Positions 18,637 to 29,049 of a stretch of DNA of 35,795 nucleotides are shown here, in pieces (within the stretch, counting starts at the first letter, position 1; every line of letters begins with the position of its first letter). This DNA is from Gammaproteobacteria bacterium. Lineage in GTDB: Bacteria > Pseudomonadota > Gammaproteobacteria > Pseudomonadales > Pseudohongiellaceae. Below the pieces are notes generated by a model. That model saw nothing but the letters and a program-made list of their open reading frames with translations, did no database searches and was not told the origin of the DNA. The translations under genes and the position numbers were made by a program. The stretch spans positions 1-35,795 of the forward strand of contig PAEL01000125.1 of NCBI GenBank assembly GCA_002700775.1, written 5' to 3'.

Positions 18637-21477
18637 ATGGATCAAATTGTTGTACGCGGTGCTCGCACTCACAATCTCAAAAATGTAAACATTACAATTC
18701 CGCGAGATAAGCTTGTTGTTGTTACGGGGCTATCCGGCTCAGGTAAATCGTCTCTTGCATTTGACACCCTCTATGCAGAGGGTCAGCGTAGATACGTTGA
18801 ATCCTTGTCTACTTATGCGCGGCAGTTTTTATCGATGATGGAAAAGCCAGACATCGATCATATTGAGGGACTGTCTCCAGCAATATCGATAGAACAAAAA
18901 TCTACGTCGCACAACCCGAGGTCAACAGTTGGTACTATCACAGAAATTTATGATTACTTGCGTCTGCTGTTCGCACGGGTTGGTCAACCGCATTGTCCGG
19001 AACACAACCAAAAATTAGAAGCTCAGACCGTCAGTCAAATGGTAGACAAAGTAATGACTATCTCGGCGGGAAGTCGAATTATGGTTCTTGCGCCTGTCAT
19101 CAGAGAGCGGAAGGGAGAGCAATTACACGTCTTCGACGAGTTAAGAAGCAGCGGGTTTATTCGCGCCCGGATAAACGGCATTGTTTGTGAGATTGAGCAT
19201 CCCCCTGAACTTGAAAAAAATAAAAAGCACTCGATCGACGTCGTTATCGATCGACTAAAAGTTAAACCCGGCATCGAGCAGCGTCTCGCAGAAAGTTTCG
19301 AAACGGCAATAAGGTTAGCAGATGGACTTGCCACCGTAAGCTTTTCTGAATCTAAGGAAAACGACCCAGAACAAGAAGATCTTATTTTTTCGGCACTTTT
19401 CGCATGTCCGCAATGTGGCCATAGTATTCAAGAATTAGAACCTCGCTTATTTTCTTTCAACAATCCTGCTGGTGCCTGCGGCACTTGTGATGGCTTAGGT
19501 AATAAGCAGTTTTTCGATGAGAATAGAATAATAATAGACGAGGAACTTGCTCTATCAGAGGGAGCTATTCGTGGATGGAATCGTTCAAACCTCTACTACT
19601 TTCAGATGCTCAATGCGATAGCCGATCATTACGAATTTTCTGTTGACACACCTTTTTTTAAGCTGACTAAAAAACAGCGAAATTGCATCTTGTATGGCAG
19701 TGGAAAAGAAGTCATCGACTTCTTTTACATAAATGATCGCGGTGATACAGCGATAAGACGATACCCTTTCGAGGGTGTAATACCAAATATGGAACGCCGT
19801 TTACGTGAAACAGAATCAAATCACGTAAGAGACGAGCTCAGCAAGTATTTATCATCCCAATCATGCCCCGAATGTGCCGGAACTCGATTAAAAAAAGACG
19901 CAAGATTCGTTTTGATCGAAGGGAAAAATCTGCCAGATATTACTAGCATGACGATATCGGCAGCATACGAGTATTTCACCGCCTTAAATCTGCATGGTAA
20001 GAGTGCAAAAATTGCAGAAAAAATACTCAAAGAACTCCAAGATCGCCTTCGATTTCTAGTCGATGTTGGGCTTAATTATCTCACGCTCAATCGGAGCGCA
20101 GATACGTTGTCTGGGGGAGAAGCTCAAAGAATCCGATTGGCGAGTCAGATTGGAGCCGGTTTAGTGGGTGTTATGTATATTTTAGACGAACCGTCAATTG
20201 GACTTCACCAGCGAGACAACGATCGATTACTGAAGACATTGTTCCATCTTCGAGACCTTGGGAATACAGTCATCGTGGTAGAACACGACGAAGAAGCTAT
20301 CCGAAGTGCAGACCATATAATCGATATAGGACCCGGAGCCGGAATACATGGTGGAAAAGTGGTTGCGCAGGGAGCGCTCCCAGATATCCTCGCCAATAAG
20401 GACTCTCTTACCGGAAGATACTTGTCGGGGCAAGAAAAAATCATCGTCCCTGATGGACGATCAAAACCCAAAGTTGACCATAAACTTAATCTAAAGGGCG
20501 CAAGTGGCAACAATTTAAGGAGTGTTGATTTAGATTTACCACTCGGGTTAATGACCTGTGTAACTGGGGTTTCCGGTTCTGGTAAATCAACATTGGTCAA
20601 CGGAACGCTTTATCCTCTTGCGGCCACAAAACTGAATGGAGCTACTACGCTTAGCCCATCTCCTTATTGCGAAATTCTCGGTTTAGAAAAACTGGATAAG
20701 GTGGTTGATATAGATCAAAGCGCAATAGGACGAACTCCTCGGTCCAACCCCGCAACTTATACCGGTATTTTTACACCAATTCGAGAACTATTTGCCGGTA
20801 CGCAAGAAGCTCGGACTCGCGGCTACAGAGCTGGGCGTTTTAGTTTTAATGTTAAGGGTGGGCGTTGTGAGGCCTGTCAGGGTGATGGCGTCGTCAAGGT
20901 AGAAATGCATTTTTTACCCGATGTTTATGTGGTTTGCGATGTTTGCAAGAGCAAGCGCTACAACAGAGAAACTCTAGAGGTGAAATATAAAGGAAAAAAT
21001 ATTAGTGAAGTTCTCGAATTGACGATTGAATCGGCTCGCGAGTTTTTTGATGCCGTTCCCGTCATTTCTCGTAAGCTACAAACGCTTATCGACGTGGGAC
21101 TTTCATATATCCGTTTAGGACAGGCGGCGACAACGTTGTCTGGGGGCGAGGCTCAGCGAGTCAAGCTCTCTCGTGAACTCTCGAAGAGAGACACAGGGAA
21201 AACCCTTTATATCCTCGATGAACCAACGACAGGGCTACATTTTCACGACATAAAACAACTCCTCGCCGTCTTACATCACTTACGCGATCAGGGTAATACC
21301 GTTGTCATTATTGAACACAACCTCGACGTAATAAAGACAGCCGATTGGATTATTGATCTGGGGCCTGAGGGAGGAAGCGGCGGCGGTTTGATAATTGCTC
21401 AGGGAACTCCAGAGCAAGTCGCAAAAAATAAAAAGTCGTTTACCGGACAATATATTAAAGAGGCACTCAGAGTATGA
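18637..21477 (+). CDS. uvrA: Excinuclease ABC subunit UvrA
   Basis: '[51 protein letters not shown]', Zn-finger cysteines, 'TLSGGEAQR' twice, '[13 protein letters not shown]'. Confidence 0.99.
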   Translation: MDQIVVRGARTHNLKNVNITIPRDKLVVVTGLSGSGKSSLAFDTLYAEGQRRYVESLSTYARQFLSMMEKPDIDHIEGLSPAISIEQKSTSHNPRSTVGTITEIYDYLRLLFARVGQPHCPEHNQKLEAQTVSQMVDKVMTISAGSRIMVLAPVIRERKGEQLHVFDELRSSGFIRARINGIVCEIEHPPELEKNKKHSIDVVIDRLKVKPGIEQRLAESFETAIRLADGLATVSFSESKENDPEQEDLIFSALFACPQCGHSIQELEPRLFSFNNPAGACGTCDGLGNKQFFDENRIIIDEELALSEGAIRGWNRSNLYYFQMLNAIADHYEFSVDTPFFKLTKKQRNCILYGSGKEVIDFFYINDRGDTAIRRYPFEGVIPNMERRLRETESNHVRDELSKYLSSQSCPECAGTRLKKDARFVLIEGKNLPDITSMTISAAYEYFTALNLHGKSAKIAEKILKELQDRLRFLVDVGLNYLTLNRSADTLSGGEAQRIRLASQIGAGLVGVMYILDEPSIGLHQRDNDRLLKTLFHLRDLGNTVIVVEHDEEAIRSADHIIDIGPGAGIHGGKVVAQGALPDILANKDSLTGRYLSGQEKIIVPDGRSKPKVDHKLNLKGASGNNLRSVDLDLPLGLMTCVTGVSGSGKSTLVNGTLYPLAATKLNGATTLSPSPYCEILGLEKLDKVVDIDQSAIGRTPRSNPATYTGIFTPIRELFAGTQEARTRGYRAGRFSFNVKGGRCEACQGDGVVKVEMHFLPDVYVVCDVCKSKRYNRETLEVKYKGKNISEVLELTIESAREFFDAVPVISRKLQTLIDVGLSYIRLGQAATTLSGGEAQRVKLSRELSKRDTGKTLYILDEPTTGLHFHDIKQLLAVLHHLRDQGNTVVIIEHNLDVIKTADWIIDLGPEGGSGGGLIIAQGTPEQVAKNKKSFTGQYIKEALRV

Positions 21478-21699
21478 CGGTAGCGGTTAAAATCAGTCTC
21501 TCAAAACCAATGAGTGTGCTCGATTCGGGCTACTGCCCCCCTTCGAGTCGACTTCACATTAAATCCAAAAAATATTGCTTTTTAGTTTTAAAAGCACTAA
21601 TTTCAATACAAATAAAAATAATGGTCGCGTAGACGACTGAGCGCAACGGTTTCCCTACACCGATCTGAAAATCTCTATAAATTACAGAGGAGCAAGTTC

Positions 21700-22287
21700 G
21701 TGAACCCTCAACTAACGCGCAGGCGATTTATAAAAGGCGTAATCTTTTCAGGTGCTGCTGCCTCGACGGGAGCAGGCGTTTACCTTGCGGCAAATGCGCA
21801 GCCTGGGTCAGGGGGCGCAGAACGATTAATAACGCTCAACATTAATGGTCGCAACCGGCCAGTCGACGTTATGCCGTCAGAAACACTCGCTTACACCCTT
21901 CGATATAAACTTGACCTAACCGGAACCAAAATTGGCTGTAATCGCGGCGAATGTGGCGCGTGTTCGGTGCTAATTAATGGCGTTCCAAACTATTCTTGTT
22001 CTGTCCTTACCCATAACGTCAAAGGTAAAGCAGTTACATCGATCGAGGGTATAAAGGGTTCGGATGGAAGTTTACATCCGATTCAGGCCGCATTCGTCAC
22101 TGAAAATGCACCTCAATGCGGGTTTTGTACCCCAGGACAGGTGATTTCTGCAGTCGCGCTACTGAATAATAATCCACGACCCACAAAAGCTGAAGCCGCA
22201 CGAGCTATGTCAGGCAACCTGTGTCGTTGTGGCGCTTATGAACACTACATAAACGGCGTATTGCGCGCCTCGGGGCAGATAGCATGA
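21700..22287 (+). CDS. [2Fe-2S] subunit of xanthine dehydrogenase/aldehyde oxidoreductase family, Tat signal
   Basis: Twin-arginine 'TRRRFIKGVIFSGAAAS'; 'GCNRGECGACSVLINGVPNYSC' and 'QCGFCTPGQVI...GNLCRCGAY'; GTG start with 'gagg'. Confidence 0.95.
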   Translation: MNPQLTRRRFIKGVIFSGAAASTGAGVYLAANAQPGSGGAERLITLNINGRNRPVDVMPSETLAYTLRYKLDLTGTKIGCNRGECGACSVLINGVPNYSCSVLTHNVKGKAVTSIEGIKGSDGSLHPIQAAFVTENAPQCGFCTPGQVISAVALLNNNPRPTKAEAARAMSGNLCRCGAYEHYINGVLRASGQIA

Positions 22288-24719
22288 GTATGCACATTGG
22301 ATTCGACTTCACACCGCCTGATGTCCCGGGAAAAGTAACTGGTGAAATAAAATACGCTGAAGATTATAAAAAAGAGGGAATGGTATTCGCGCGTTTACTC
22401 ACGAGTCCGTTGCCCAGCGGACGAGTAGCCGGTATTGACGCCACCGAGGCACTTAGAATGGATGGTGTAGTTGGCATTTTTACAGCTGACGACCTCCCCC
22501 CAGTTCCGCCGCCCGGAAATCCAAGCTTAGCATCAAACTACGTTACTTATGTCGGGCAACCGATTTTAGCCATTGCCGCTGTGACAGAAGAAATTGCAGA
22601 GTCAGCTATTCAGAAAGTAAAAATTGATTTTGAGAGACGGCCATTTGTTGTTGACCCACTAACCAGCCTGGCGCCCGGTGGCCACAACGCTTACCCAGAA
22701 GGCAATGTACTGGTGCGAACAACCGAAGAAGGACCCGAGGGTAGCCCTATTCGTGGAGCAGAAATTCGCGATGTTAAATGGCCACAAACTGCTATTGATG
22801 CCCTTAAGTCAGGAAAAGAGCCAATTGGTGGCGAATTTACTACAGAATGGTCCTTTGGCAATATTGACGAAGCTTTTTCAAACGCAGAGGTTGTTGTTGA
22901 AGAACCCTTTGTAACAATGGGATACCCCCATCACTCGCTGGAAGCGAGAACTTCTATGGCGTATTGGGAGAACGGGAAATGTTATTTTCATGGCTCGTCT
23001 CAAAGCCAAAGTGCGAACAACAATGGGTTAGCTCGGTTATTAAATATCGACCCGGCGGATTTAGTCTTCATTAATGAGGCAACCGGCGGCGGGTTCGGCT
23101 CAAAAATAGGGGCGTATCCAATAATGGCGGTTTCTGGGAACTTTAGTCGCGTTCTAAATCGACCCGTGCAACTTCGAATTACACGCGAACAAGAGTTTTA
23201 CATAGGATCTGCACGATCCGGTATGCAAGGTTGGATTAAAATGGCTGCGAACGCCAATGGCAAAGTTACCGCTGTAGATCTAGTGATTGTAAACGACGGA
23301 GGAGCCACTGGAGGTGGCAGCGGCAACTCCTCGGCGCAGCATGTTACGGTAGCCTACCAGCCGGAGAACATGCGGTACAGAGGCATCTCCGTTTACACAA
23401 ACACGACCCCTCGCGGAGCCCAAAGAGGGCCGGGACAGAATGAGATGGCAGCGGTTCTTGCGCCGCTGGCAGACAAGGTAGCCAATCAGCTTGGTATAGA
23501 TCGCGTAGCTTTTCGGCGGATCAATGCCATCGACAGCGATGGTTTCCAAGGGGGAAGTCAGGGTCCCGTTACTAGTGCATTCGTGAAAGAAGCGTTAGAT
23601 CAAGGAATGCGAACATTTGGTTGGAAAGAAAAGTTAGAGCAACCAAAAGAAAATGGAAGTAAAGTCCGAGGAGTCGGTGTTGGCATTGGCTATCACGGGG
23701 CAGGAGGGCGTGGCTATGATGGGCTAGTTCGAATTGGCGTTGATGGAAAACTCTATATTCACAGTGGTGTCGGCAATCTCGGAACATACTCCTACGCAGG
23801 CACGTGTCGCGCCGCGGCAGAAGTACTCAAAATGCCTTGGAATCATTGCGAAATAATTAGAGGACGAACAGACAGGCATCTGCCTCATAGCTCTGGCCAA
23901 GGTGGATCTAACACAATATTCACGCACACCAGAACCAACTGGGTCGCAGCGCAAGACGCCGTTAGTAAGCTCAAAGAAATTGCATCTTCTGAGCATGGCG
24001 GCACCGCAGAGGATTACGAAATCGGGGAAGAACGTGTTTTCAATTTGCGCGATCCTAGTAAAAATCTCACTTACGCTCAAGCGGCCAGTAAAGCCATTGA
24101 ATTGGGTGGTAAATTTAGTGGGGAAGTTGCACCCGCTGACATTAATCCGATCACTCAACGCGCGGTTGAGGGACTAGCGGGGACAGGCTTAATTGGCGTA
24201 GCAAAAGATAATTTGCCAGGTCAGGGACAACCGCCCGGCGTTCTCGTTGGCTTTTGTGAAATTGAACTCGACAGAGACACTGGAAAGTATCAAATACTTG
24301 ATTACACAGCGATAGCTGATTGCGGAACAGTTGTGCATCCAAAAAACTTCGAAAATGCAATGCGCGGGGGCGCCGTGTGGGGTGTTGGCCTCGCTGCATT
24401 AGAGCGCCACGTTTATGATCCACAAAACGGGCTACCGGCAAATACAGGTCTCTATCAAGCTAAGCCGCCGACCTATCTCGATGTAAATCTTGATACACAA
24501 GCCGGAGCGGTTAACATCCCTGATCCACAAAATCCGACCGGTGGTCGCGGTATTGGAGAACCGACTCAGGGCGCCTCAGCGGCCGCACTTGCAAGCGCGA
24601 TCAGTGACGCTCTTGACGGGCATCTATTTAATTCTGCACCAACAACAACTGACATGATTATTAATCACTTGGCTGGTAACGAATACAGCACCAAGTCACT
24701 GAAAACAAACACTTTCTGA
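22284..24719 (+). CDS. Molybdopterin-binding catalytic subunit, xanthine dehydrogenase family
   Basis: 'DVPGKVTGEIKYAEDYKKEGMVFARLLTSP', 'GGGFGSKIGAYPIMA', active-site Glu motif 'GGRGIGEPTQGASAAALASAISDAL'; ATGA overlap with upstream gene. Confidence 0.95.
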   Translation: MSMHIGFDFTPPDVPGKVTGEIKYAEDYKKEGMVFARLLTSPLPSGRVAGIDATEALRMDGVVGIFTADDLPPVPPPGNPSLASNYVTYVGQPILAIAAVTEEIAESAIQKVKIDFERRPFVVDPLTSLAPGGHNAYPEGNVLVRTTEEGPEGSPIRGAEIRDVKWPQTAIDALKSGKEPIGGEFTTEWSFGNIDEAFSNAEVVVEEPFVTMGYPHHSLEARTSMAYWENGKCYFHGSSQSQSANNNGLARLLNIDPADLVFINEATGGGFGSKIGAYPIMAVSGNFSRVLNRPVQLRITREQEFYIGSARSGMQGWIKMAANANGKVTAVDLVIVNDGGATGGGSGNSSAQHVTVAYQPENMRYRGISVYTNTTPRGAQRGPGQNEMAAVLAPLADKVANQLGIDRVAFRRINAIDSDGFQGGSQGPVTSAFVKEALDQGMRTFGWKEKLEQPKENGSKVRGVGVGIGYHGAGGRGYDGLVRIGVDGKLYIHSGVGNLGTYSYAGTCRAAAEVLKMPWNHCEIIRGRTDRHLPHSSGQGGSNTIFTHTRTNWVAAQDAVSKLKEIASSEHGGTAEDYEIGEERVFNLRDPSKNLTYAQAASKAIELGGKFSGEVAPADINPITQRAVEGLAGTGLIGVAKDNLPGQGQPPGVLVGFCEIELDRDTGKYQILDYTAIADCGTVVHPKNFENAMRGGAVWGVGLAALERHVYDPQNGLPANTGLYQAKPPTYLDVNLDTQAGAVNIPDPQNPTGGRGIGEPTQGASAAALASAISDALDGHLFNSAPTTTDMIINHLAGNEYSTKSLKTNTF

Positions 24720-24727
24720 GGTTATAT

Positions 24728-25717
24728 ATGCCATCTCATGACGTAATGCCAAATATGGAGCTTTTTCAACCCACCCAGGTTGAGGACGCGCTATCGCTCG
24801 CTGATCGCTTTGCGGAAAGGGGCTGGTTGGTCGGCGGAGGCCAAGACACATACGGCTGGCTTAAAGATCGGACTAAAACGACTGAAGCCCTTATTGATTT
24901 GAGCGCTATAAGTTCGCTTCGGGGAATTAAGGAGACTGAAGACGGGCTAGAGATAGGAGCTTTAACAACCCTCAGTGAAATCGGCGGCGACTTAAAAATA
25001 CAACGAAGCTACAGCTTGCTATCAAAAGCAGCCGAAGTCGTTGCAAGTCCGCAAATAAGGAATATTGGCACAATCGGAGGAAATATTTCTCAAGATGTTA
25101 GATGCTGGTATTACCGTCGTGGCCTATCTTGCTATCGTGCAGGAGGAAATCTTTGCTATGCAGACACGCCCGAAGGGATGAATAGAGAACATGCGCTATT
25201 CGAAACTAGCAGATGTGTCGCGGCCAGCGCTTCAGATACCGCACCGGCGCTAGTCGCGCTTAATGCAACTATGGTAATCAAGAGCACTCAAGGTGAAAGG
25301 ATGCTGTCGGCTGAAGATTACTTCGTTGGCCCGTCAATCGATATACAAAACACAACAGCCCTCCGACCGGGTGAGGTGCTGACAGCCGTCAGACTGCCGA
25401 CAGATTGGGCAAATGCTTCGTTCTATTATGAAAAGGTCTCGGATCGAAACGTGTGGGATTTCTCATTGGTAAATGTCGCAGCGGCCTTTAAGTTAGATAA
25501 CGAAATAATACAGGATTCAAGAATCGTTTGCGGCGCAGTTCAGTGTACGCCCCGACGAATTGTCAACGTAGAGAATGCTATTCGTGGTCAAGTAAAATCC
25601 CAAAAGACCGCTGATCTAGTCAGTGACAGCGCTACAGCAGGGGCAAAAGCACTCGCCCACAATGGTTTTAAAGTCCCTTTGATGAGAAATCTCGTGAAGC
25701 GCGCTATTGCCGCCTGA
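24728..25717 (+). CDS. FAD-binding subunit, PaoB-like (with probable [4Fe-4S] cysteine insert)
   Basis: 'GGGQDTYGWLKD', 'ASPQIRNIGTIGGNISQDVRCWYYRRGLSCYRAGGNLCYA', 'SASDTAPALVALNA'. Confidence 0.93.
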   Translation: MPSHDVMPNMELFQPTQVEDALSLADRFAERGWLVGGGQDTYGWLKDRTKTTEALIDLSAISSLRGIKETEDGLEIGALTTLSEIGGDLKIQRSYSLLSKAAEVVASPQIRNIGTIGGNISQDVRCWYYRRGLSCYRAGGNLCYADTPEGMNREHALFETSRCVAASASDTAPALVALNATMVIKSTQGERMLSAEDYFVGPSIDIQNTTALRPGEVLTAVRLPTDWANASFYYEKVSDRNVWDFSLVNVAAAFKLDNEIIQDSRIVCGAVQCTPRRIVNVENAIRGQVKSQKTADLVSDSATAGAKALAHNGFKVPLMRNLVKRAIAA

Positions 25718-25752
25718 ACACGGGACTCTACTCAAAGCCTGACTTCGCTGAA

Positions 25753-26799
25753 TCACTGTGACCCCGCGACATCATGAAGTTTTGAATTTGATATCTGATA
25801 TACGGAATTAAACCAAGTAGGATTGTCGTTTAAATTCGGAACAAGCTGGAAAACCTCACCACCCGCCTCCAAGAATTCATCCCGATATTCTATGCCAATC
25901 TCGTGGATAGTCTCGAGGCAATCAGAAACAAAAGACGGAGTAACCACAGCAATATTCTTCACGCCCCTGTTAACAAGGCTTTCCAAATGCTCGTCTAAAT
26001 ACGGCTGAATCCATGGCTGCTTTCCGAATCGAGATTGGAACGCAACAGAGTACTGGTCCTCGTTCCAGTCCAATTCTTGGACGATTCCACGTGTGGTGGC
26101 AACACATTGAGCTCGATAGCATAGTCTGTTTTTATCGGTTATCTGGTCACAGCAGGATCCAAAATTACAAACGCCATGAGCGTCAGCTTTCTTTAAATTA
26201 GACTCGGGTACCCCGTGATAACTAAATATGACGTGGTCGATTTTCGAGCTATCGATACTTTCCTTTATCAACTTGCTCCAAGCATTGATGAATGCTGGTT
26301 CCGAATACAGGTCGTCCACAAATTTTAAGGTCGGTGGTTCCGACCATTTACTCGCTGCTTTTTTCACTTCATGAAATACTGACGCGGTCGTTGCTGTTGA
26401 AAACTGTGGGAACATCGGGAGAACCAGTATGTCATCGCGCCCCAGCTTCTCGAATTCGGCCATCGCATCCCAAACGTAGGGGCTGCTGTAAGCCATGCCG
26501 TTGCGCACGACGACATCTACACCAGCCTTATCGTAGGCCTCTTGGACACTATCTCGTAGTTTGTCAGCGTAAACTTTCAATGGAGATCCTGCATCCATCC
26601 AGATTGCCTTGTAATCTTTTGCGATTTTTGGTGCTCGGAAGGGCAGGATAATCAGATTTCGAAGGAGCCAACGCCCGATAGGATTAAAATCAAAAACGAA
26701 GGGATCCGAGAAGAAAAATTTGTAAAACTTACGCAGGCCCTTCGCTGTCGGCTCCTCGGGGGTGCCAAGGTTCAATAACAGTACTGCTTTCCTAGACAT
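25753..26799 (-). CDS. hemH: Ferrochelatase
   Basis: 'VLLLNLGTPEEPT', 'YSSPYVWDAM', 'VIFSYHGVPESNL', 'VVTPSFVSDCLETIHEI'. Confidence 0.97.
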   Translation of the reverse strand: MSRKAVLLLNLGTPEEPTAKGLRKFYKFFFSDPFVFDFNPIGRWLLRNLIILPFRAPKIAKDYKAIWMDAGSPLKVYADKLRDSVQEAYDKAGVDVVVRNGMAYSSPYVWDAMAEFEKLGRDDILVLPMFPQFSTATTASVFHEVKKAASKWSEPPTLKFVDDLYSEPAFINAWSKLIKESIDSSKIDHVIFSYHGVPESNLKKADAHGVCNFGSCCDQITDKNRLCYRAQCVATTRGIVQELDWNEDQYSVAFQSRFGKQPWIQPYLDEHLESLVNRGVKNIAVVTPSFVSDCLETIHEIGIEYRDEFLEAGGEVFQLVPNLNDNPTWFNSVYQISNSKLHDVAGSQ

Positions 26800-27087
26800 A
26801 AGCCTTTTTCCTACGCAAAATTTGTTTGTGTTCGTTCACGTTTGTCACAGCATTAATATGAGATTTAGTACGTATCGCATCAAAGTTAAGTTCATAATGA
26901 AAAATCACCGCAAAATCGGCCGTATTCAATCAAAATGCTCTGATCTAAGCCTGGTTACAAGCCGTTAATAAAGTTGTTGCTTTTCTGCTTGAAATGGTTG
27001 AAGATCCTAAAAAAACCCTCTCTTTGGGAATTAAAGTAACACTATAATTATCAGTCTGAACACTTAGACGCTTAGGAGACTACTCCA

Positions 27088-28965
27088 ATGTTATCAAAAA
27101 AACTTACTTGCGCATTCTCGCTTCTAACATGCCTTTCTCTGCTGGCGAATACAGGTCAGAGCGGAGAGCGGGTTGGAGACTTCGCGCTAATCGATCACAC
27201 CGGCGCGTTCCAGCATATGTCTTGGTATAACGATCAAAACGCGATCGTCATTGTGGCGCACACTCCCAGCGACAACGAAACAAAAACACTCTCAAAACTG
27301 CAGAAGCTTAAAAACGAGTTTTCGAAGCAAAATGTTACCTTTTTTCTTATCAATCCTGGGCTAGAGACAGATCGCTCACGAGTAACCGCTGACCTCGAAA
27401 GGCGAAAGATAGATTTTGATGTCTTGATGGACGATGCTCAGCTGGTTTCCGAAATGCTCGGTTTGACGCGTATAGGAGAAGCGGTTGTCTACGACCCAAC
27501 TTCTTTTGAGATAACCTATCGAGGAAGTGTTGATTCACTGGAATCCTCAGTTGAGCGACTCCTCGATGGTGGAGCAGGTGATTTTGTTACAACAGCTATA
27601 CTGGGCGAGACCATTACGTATGATGCTGTCGATGCCCACAAGAACTTATCCTACACAACAGATATTGCTCCTATAATTGCGGATAACTGTGCGACATGCC
27701 ACAGGGATGGAGGAATTGCCCCGTTTGCGATGGATAGTAATCTTGCGGTCCGGGGTTGGTCACCTATGATTAGAGAGGTTGTCCTGACCAAAAGAATGCC
27801 CCCAGGGCAGATCGACAACAAAGTCGGTCATAAAATCAAAAACGAAATGAATCTTAGTGATTCAGAAATGCAAAAACTAGTGCATTGGATTAACAATGGC
27901 TCTCAGGTAGATTCCGAAATCGATCCCCTCGCGAACTTAACTTGGCCAGAAACAAAATGGTCACTAGCAGGACAAATCGGCGAACCAGATTTAATTGTTA
28001 AGGTTCCCCCGCAAGCCATTCCAGCAACCGGTGTTCTTGATTATCGCGATATTCCCCTCGACCTTGGACTCACTGAGGATCGCTGGGTTAGAGCAAGCGA
28101 GGTTGCACCTGACAAAAAAGAAGTACTCCACCACATCATTACGACGGTTGTTCCACCTGAAGGACGTCCGGATCCGCAACAGATGTTGATGGGATTGATA
28201 GACAGCCTCCCCGAAGAAAAAGGCAACGCTGTCAGAGCAGAAATTTTCGCTGCAGTTGCGGGAGGTAACCAAGGTGCAATTGGCAATATCATAGGCAAAC
28301 TATTGAAAGAAAATCCGAGCATTGGAATCGGACAGATCTTGGGAGGTAGCAATGATCTACCCCAGTTTGCGGGTTACGCACCTGGCAATGCCGTTTCGTT
28401 AGCACCAGAGGGTGCAGGTGGACTGCTCCGAGCAGGAAGTTCGCTTAGTCTTCAAATGCATTACACGACTTCCGGCAAGGAAGTCTCAGATGAAACCGAG
28501 ATAGGTATTTACTTCTATCCAGAGGGCTATGTCCCAAAAGAACGTATGGCTGGCGGGGTTGGAAATGATTTCGACATAAGCATCCCAGCATTCGCAAAAG
28601 ACCACCAGATGGAGGTCATCACCCCCATTACAGAGGACACCGACCTATATTCTTTGATGCCCCACATGCATTTCAGAGGTAAGCGTATGAAGTTCATGTT
28701 GGAATATCCAGACGGTAGAGATGAATTGCTGCTGTCTGTTCCTGACTACGACTTTAACTGGCAGCTCGTGCACGAACTTGAGGAGCCTCTGAGAGTTCCT
28801 GCGGGTTCGCAAATTAGAGCGATCGGCTCTTTCGATAACTCTGCCCAGAACGTAGCCAATCCTGACCCTAGTATCGATATTAGCTGGGGAGAGCAAAGCT
28901 TTGAAGAGATGTTCATGGGTTTCTATAGCTGGAAGAATCTTGATCAGAGTGGCGGCGACGATTAA
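27088..28965 (+). CDS. Secreted multidomain protein: redoxin-like, cytochrome c-like (CxxCH), copper type II monooxygenase-like C-terminus
   Basis: Signal peptide; redoxin-like N-terminus lacking CxxC; 'IIADNCATCHRDGGIAPFAM'; later 'VLHHIIT', 'LQMHYTTSG', 'SLMPHMHFRGKRM', 'EEMFMGFY'. Confidence 0.82.
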   Translation: MLSKKLTCAFSLLTCLSLLANTGQSGERVGDFALIDHTGAFQHMSWYNDQNAIVIVAHTPSDNETKTLSKLQKLKNEFSKQNVTFFLINPGLETDRSRVTADLERRKIDFDVLMDDAQLVSEMLGLTRIGEAVVYDPTSFEITYRGSVDSLESSVERLLDGGAGDFVTTAILGETITYDAVDAHKNLSYTTDIAPIIADNCATCHRDGGIAPFAMDSNLAVRGWSPMIREVVLTKRMPPGQIDNKVGHKIKNEMNLSDSEMQKLVHWINNGSQVDSEIDPLANLTWPETKWSLAGQIGEPDLIVKVPPQAIPATGVLDYRDIPLDLGLTEDRWVRASEVAPDKKEVLHHIITTVVPPEGRPDPQQMLMGLIDSLPEEKGNAVRAEIFAAVAGGNQGAIGNIIGKLLKENPSIGIGQILGGSNDLPQFAGYAPGNAVSLAPEGAGGLLRAGSSLSLQMHYTTSGKEVSDETEIGIYFYPEGYVPKERMAGGVGNDFDISIPAFAKDHQMEVITPITEDTDLYSLMPHMHFRGKRMKFMLEYPDGRDELLLSVPDYDFNWQLVHELEEPLRVPAGSQIRAIGSFDNSAQNVANPDPSIDISWGEQSFEEMFMGFYSWKNLDQSGGDD

Positions 28966-28985
28966 AGGCTAAATTTAATTTCACT

Positions 28986-29018
28986 AAAAAGGGCGAGGGA
29001 ATCTCGCCCTTTTTTTTT
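28986..29018. terminator. Bidirectional rho-independent terminator
   Basis: aaaaaGGGCGAGggaatCTCGCCCttttttttt: 7-bp GC-rich stem flanked by A-run and T-run, between convergent genes. Confidence 0.93.
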
Positions 29019-29049
29019 ACAAACTCTTCAAAAAGCGGTTTTGACAGTA

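Noticed and set aside
21519-21547. Imperfect hairpin CTCGA...GGGC-tact-GCCC...TCGAG downstream of uvrA
   Set aside because: Short interrupted stem with no T-run after it; cannot be called a terminator with confidence.
21576-21596. Inverted repeat TGCTTTT-(7 nt)-AAAAGCA upstream of the Mo-hydroxylase operon
   Set aside because: AT-rich and short; could be chance, with no adjacent regulator to support an operator.
23724-24158. 144-aa minus-strand ORF inside the Mo-subunit gene
   Set aside because: Antisense shadow ORF within a strong CDS; no recognisable domain.
25753-26799. Cysteine-rich segment 'GVCNFGSCCDQITDKNRLCYRAQC' in ferrochelatase
   Set aside because: Similar cysteine-containing segments occur in many bacterial HemH proteins; not treated as novel.
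27043-27048. TATAAT -10-like hexamer upstream of the redoxin/cytochrome/Cu fusion gene
   Set aside because: No convincing -35 at the expected spacing; plausible promoter but insufficient to list as a feature.
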